Assembly: GCA_032251315.1 (NCBI GenBank)
Contig: JAVVEE010000054.1
Coordinates: forward strand, 1 to 17,580
Direction: 5' to 3'
Source of the DNA: LH-M37 sp032251315
GTDB lineage: Bacteria; Pseudomonadota; Gammaproteobacteria; SZUA-229
DNA: 17,580 nt
Shown here: positions 15,111-17,580 of the stretch, in pieces
How the letters are laid out: the number at the start of each line of letters is the position of its first letter
How positions within the stretch are numbered: the stretch's first letter is position 1
Position numbers and translations under genes: made by a program
Notes under the pieces: generated by a model
What the model saw: the letters and a program-made list of their open reading frames with translations, nothing else
Databases searched by the model: none
Told to the model about the DNA's origin: nothing

Positions 15111-16406
15111 TCAAAAACTCACCCTCGATACAAACAAAGTCCGAAAAACCGTGCCTTCAACATCATCTTTATCATCACGCTTACCCCAGATACCTTCAAC
15201 ACCAACTAACCAGTGAGGATTGACGTTCCATACCAGATTACCGCTGGTGTATTCCGTGCCTTGTAGCGCATCGGCTGTTTGAACATCGTGGTTATAAATT
15301 TCAATACAGCAATAGGTAACGGTGGAGCTTATGGTGGCGTTCCAGTTATGCCGGTAGGCGAGGGTGACGGCATAGAGTTTGAGAGTTTCCAGGCTGGTGC
15401 CGGTGGCGTCATAAACGGCATCAGTTTTTGCATTTTGAAAATGACTGCCGATGCCCTTGCCGTAGGTCAGCGAGAACATGAAATCATCCGGGTAGCGACC
15501 AAAAGGCAACCGCAGTTTACCGGAGAGGTTGCCGCCGACGCCGACGGCGGTTTGCACCGGGCCGTTGTTGGCGCTGGCGCGTAAGTCTTTCACCAGCAAG
15601 GAACCCATCAGTTTGAACATGGGGCTATCCCAGGTGACGGCCATGATGCCATCGGGCAGGCGCGTGAGTGAGTCGGCATTTTCGATGATGTGATTATTCG
15701 GTGTCTCGACGGCCAGCATCAGCCTGATTCCACCGTGCAGTGATATGCTCCAGCGCAGTTGTGGCTGGAGTTGGCCGAACATGGCGTCGGCGCCGCGAAA
15801 GTCGAGCAGGTCGGGTGTGCTTTCCAGATCGGTGGTGGTTGACCAGGCCTGACCTAGCAGCAGGTCGCCGCCCCACAGGCTGCTGCTGAATTCCATATAA
15901 GCCTGTCGCAGACGCGGTTGCGCCTCTACGCCTAATTCATCTGCAAACATGTCGATGGACAGGTAACTTTTCAGTCGTTGCGCATTCATGGGTGTTCGGG
16001 TTTCGACGTACAGGCGCGAGGGCGCGACGCTGAAATGTGTCTGGCCTTCCGCACCATCGAGTGCGGTGCTGTTTCGGGTGGGGATAGTATCGGCGATGAA
16101 CTGTCCCTTGCTTTGAATGGCGTTATTATCATGAATGACATCCAGCTCGATGAAGCCGCCAATTTTGATGCGGGTGTCATTGTTGTTTAGCGCAAAGGAG
16201 TTCTGCCAGTTTTCCAGAGGCTGGTTATCGTCTCTTGTCTGGGTCTGAAGATCATTGCGTCTGGCGGGTGTGTTCGGTGCGGGTGAATCTTGATTCTTTT
16301 CTATGTCGACTGTCTGTGTAGCTTCCTGAGCAAACAGCCATGCCGGAGTGGATAGCCAGCAAGTTAAAATTGCTGCGAGACAAATCTTAATAGATATTTT
16401 TCTCAT
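15111..16406 (-). CDS. DcaP-like outer-membrane channel
   Basis: An outer-membrane beta-barrel of 431 residues resembling the DcaP trimeric porin family, whose characterised members take up negatively charged small molecules such as dicarboxylates. A signal peptide covers residues 1-26 (ending AWLFA). A polar region of about 55 residues follows, rich in Q, N and D. The barrel then starts at about 83 with KIGGFIELDVIHD. Family-like stretches include VAPSRLYVETRTP, LLGQAWSTTTDL and a RGADAMFG loop. Alternating strands run to the C-terminal phenylalanine (FVSRVSF), the usual barrel-assembly signal. The open frame reaches a TTG at 16418 with no ribosome-binding site. The ATG at 16406 has GGA 7 bases ahead and begins a normal signal peptide, so it is preferred. 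The leader upstream is full of hairpins. The substrate is not known. Confidence 0.8.
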   Translation of the reverse strand: MRKISIKICLAAILTCWLSTPAWLFAQEATQTVDIEKNQDSPAPNTPARRNDLQTQTRDDNQPLENWQNSFALNNNDTRIKIGGFIELDVIHDNNAIQSKGQFIADTIPTRNSTALDGAEGQTHFSVAPSRLYVETRTPMNAQRLKSYLSIDMFADELGVEAQPRLRQAYMEFSSSLWGGDLLLGQAWSTTTDLESTPDLLDFRGADAMFGQLQPQLRWSISLHGGIRLMLAVETPNNHIIENADSLTRLPDGIMAVTWDSPMFKLMGSLLVKDLRASANNGPVQTAVGVGGNLSGKLRLPFGRYPDDFMFSLTYGKGIGSHFQNAKTDAVYDATGTSLETLKLYAVTLAYRHNWNATISSTVTYCCIEIYNHDVQTADALQGTEYTSGNLVWNVNPHWLVGVEGIWGKRDDKDDVEGTVFRTLFVSRVSF

Positions 16407-16455
16407 CGCTGCATCCAACTGTCATTTATTATTTATGCAAATGCTGATTCATGGC

Positions 16456-16480
16456 GTTGGGGGGAGGCACGAACCCCAAC
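16456..16480. repeat. Hairpin GTTGGGG/CCCCAAC upstream of the DcaP-like gene
   Basis: Seven-base arms (16456-16462 and 16474-16480) are separated by 11 bases. The sequence resembles interspersed palindromes of the GTTGGG...CCCAAC type. Its arms are also complementary to those of the terminator-like hairpin at 16505-16529. A small third hairpin AATCG-ccg-CGATT (16482-16494) lies between them. Confidence 0.5.
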
Positions 16481-16497
16481 AAATCGCCGCGATTAAC

Positions 16498-16529
16498 AAA
16501 AACCGTTGGGCATCCTGCGTCAGCCCAAC
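16498..16529 (-). terminator. Intrinsic terminator of the DJ-1/PfpI-DsrC fusion gene
   Basis: On the - strand, 6 bases after the stop codon, GTTGGGC and GCCCAAC form a 7-bp stem with an 11-base loop (16505-16529). GG and a TTTTT run follow (16498-16502). This fits an intrinsic terminator and makes the downstream DcaP-like gene a separate or partly read-through unit. Confidence 0.6.
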
Positions 16530-16535
16530 CTTGTA

Positions 16536-17411
16536 TTACAGATAGGCATTGATCTCTTCACCTGGGTTTGGCAGGCCGGCGATGCGCCAGGCCTTGCTGC
16601 CGTTGTTGTCGAATAAACGCTCCATGCAATAGGCGTCTGTCTGATGTGCGTCCTTGCATAATTTCTTGAAGTTGGGAACGTGTTGATGTTCCTTGTAGTA
16701 GTCACGCAGGGCATAGATGACCTGCCAGCGAGCTTCGCTTAATTCGTCGAGTCCTTCCTGTTTTGCCAGCCACTTTGCCAGTTGTTCGTTCCATTCATCC
16801 GGATTTTGCAGAAAGCCTTCATTATCCATTTCTACATGAGGGCTAAAGTCGCCGGCGTCTTCACTCGAAACATGCTGTGCGTTGCTGTGAAAAACTGAAA
16901 CGTCTTGCAGTATCTCTTCAACTGCCTGACAAAAAGCATCCAGATCATCGATGCCGCGTGAGGTGATCAGGTTTGCGTCCAGTACCACTTCTTTATCCAC
17001 CCAGATTGCACCGGCATTGATGAGGTCGGTTTTGACCGATTGTGAGGAGGTTAGTGTGCGTCCTTCCAGGTTGTTAGCTTCAATCAGCAATTCTGGGCCA
17101 TGACCGATTGCGGCAACTGGCTTATGGCTATTCATAAAGTTTTTCACAAACAATGCGATGTCCTGATCGGTGCGCAGGTGGTCCGGGCTGTAGCCACCGG
17201 GGATGAGTAAGGCGTCATACGAGTCGGTGTCAGCAACACGGGCAGAGACCTTAATTTGTGCAACCGAATTTTTGTGCTTACCGTGTATTGTGCTAGCGGC
17301 GTGCACTCCCATTAAATCAATGTCATGTCCGGCCTGTTTAAGACGATTATATGGCACCTGAAATTCGGCATCTTCAAATTCTTCCCCTAGCATAATTGCA
17401 ATTTTTGCCAT
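16536..17411 (-). CDS. DJ-1/PfpI-DsrC/TusE-like fusion protein lacking the cysteines of both domains
   Basis: A 291-residue two-domain protein. Residues 1-170 are a complete DJ-1/PfpI domain: MAKIAIMLGEEFEDAEF at the N-terminus keeps the active-site glutamate (E13), and LLIPGGYSPDHLR lies at 68-80. The nucleophile elbow reads AIGHGPELL, so the usual cysteine is G103 while H104 remains. After an acidic linker (about 171-192) comes a DsrC/TusE-like domain (193-291): EGFLQNPDEWNEQLA, ARWQVIYALRDYY and RIAGLPNP are plainly that family. DsrC carries two redox cysteines in its C-terminal arm. Here one position is W275 (AWRIAGLP), and the penultimate one is lost, the tail continuing as GEEINAYL. C252 and C262 are at other places. 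Thus neither known active site is intact. No dsr or tus genes are nearby. Catalysis is doubtful; a regulatory or binding role is inference. The start ATG has only a weak GGA. Confidence 0.85.
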   Translation of the reverse strand: MAKIAIMLGEEFEDAEFQVPYNRLKQAGHDIDLMGVHAASTIHGKHKNSVAQIKVSARVADTDSYDALLIPGGYSPDHLRTDQDIALFVKNFMNSHKPVAAIGHGPELLIEANNLEGRTLTSSQSVKTDLINAGAIWVDKEVVLDANLITSRGIDDLDAFCQAVEEILQDVSVFHSNAQHVSSEDAGDFSPHVEMDNEGFLQNPDEWNEQLAKWLAKQEGLDELSEARWQVIYALRDYYKEHQHVPNFKKLCKDAHQTDAYCMERLFDNNGSKAWRIAGLPNPGEEINAYL

Positions 17412-17489
17412 GGTTTTATTCCGCTTGATGCGATTGTATTGATTACATGTTACTTGCCACGATCTTGTATTGAGTTTTTCAATAATGCA

Positions 17490-17580
17490 TACTATTGAGT
17501 TATATGGAAAGGATGCCCTTCAATCAAGACGCGCTGAGAATACATCCGTGTACGCTCGGCAGCAGCATCCCTGCTGCTGA
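17490..17580. repeat. Second copy of the palindromic element, cut by the window edge
   Basis: This copy aligns with 10696-10786 over 91 bases with only two differences (C to T at 17503 and A to G at 17515). It starts at TACTATTGAG, where the flanks of the two copies stop matching, and runs off the window before its second arm. It lies 78 bases upstream of the DJ-1/PfpI-DsrC gene, with that gene's promoter presumably in between or within the element. Confidence 0.8.

Noticed and set aside
17432..17460. Sigma-54-type promoter upstream of the fusion gene (TGGCA near 17455 on the - strand)
   Set aside because: The GG...GC spacing and the second box do not match the -24/-12 consensus.

Overview
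This 17.6 kb stretch reads as chromosomal DNA of a gammaproteobacterium of moderate GC content, possibly sulfur- or metal-adapted. The evidence is a full-length tamA-tamB pair, a RimK close to the enterobacterial type, a proteobacterial MgtE, a LapA-domain protein, a DcaP-like outer-membrane channel and a DsrC-type domain. No rRNA, tRNA, CRISPR array, transposase or phage gene was seen.

Layout from left to right. (1) A leader with no clear gene, carrying a solo end of a repeat element, then a LOG/TIGR00730 nucleotide-monophosphate hydrolase on the + strand with a terminator behind it. (2) On the - strand, tamA then tamB with a 4-nt ATGA overlap, which build the outer-membrane/inner-membrane translocation and assembly module. 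(3) On the - strand, rimK then an AstE/AspA-like M14-type zinc hydrolase 4 nt downstream; this may be a pair that adds and trims acidic amino acids on proteins. (4) On the - strand, mgtE, a Mg2+ channel. (5) A gap of about 730 bp holding a 134-bp palindromic repeat element, a possible promoter and a strong leader hairpin. (6) On the + strand, a tight operon: DUF211 protein, a short VIT1/CCC1-like membrane protein and a P-type IIA (Ca2+/Mn2+-type) ATPase, followed by a small LapA-domain protein. This looks like a divalent-cation homeostasis unit. (7) A hairpin-rich spacer, then on the - strand a DcaP-like porin and, upstream of it, a DJ-1/PfpI-DsrC fusion protein. (8) A second copy of the palindromic element runs off the right edge.

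The most unusual object is the DJ-1/PfpI-DsrC fusion at 16536-17411. The expected nucleophilic cysteine of the DJ-1/PfpI domain is glycine, and both redox cysteines of the DsrC arm are also absent. The protein keeps both folds but has lost the known chemistry of each. The next most interesting items are the archaeal-flavoured DUF211/CCC1-like/P-ATPase operon with its leader hairpin, and the palindromic element, whose exact ends can be read by comparing copies.

Several genes start at an internal ATG rather than at the longest open frame (7988, 11115, 11995, 14672, 16406). The starts given follow ribosome-binding sites, operon spacing or family length.
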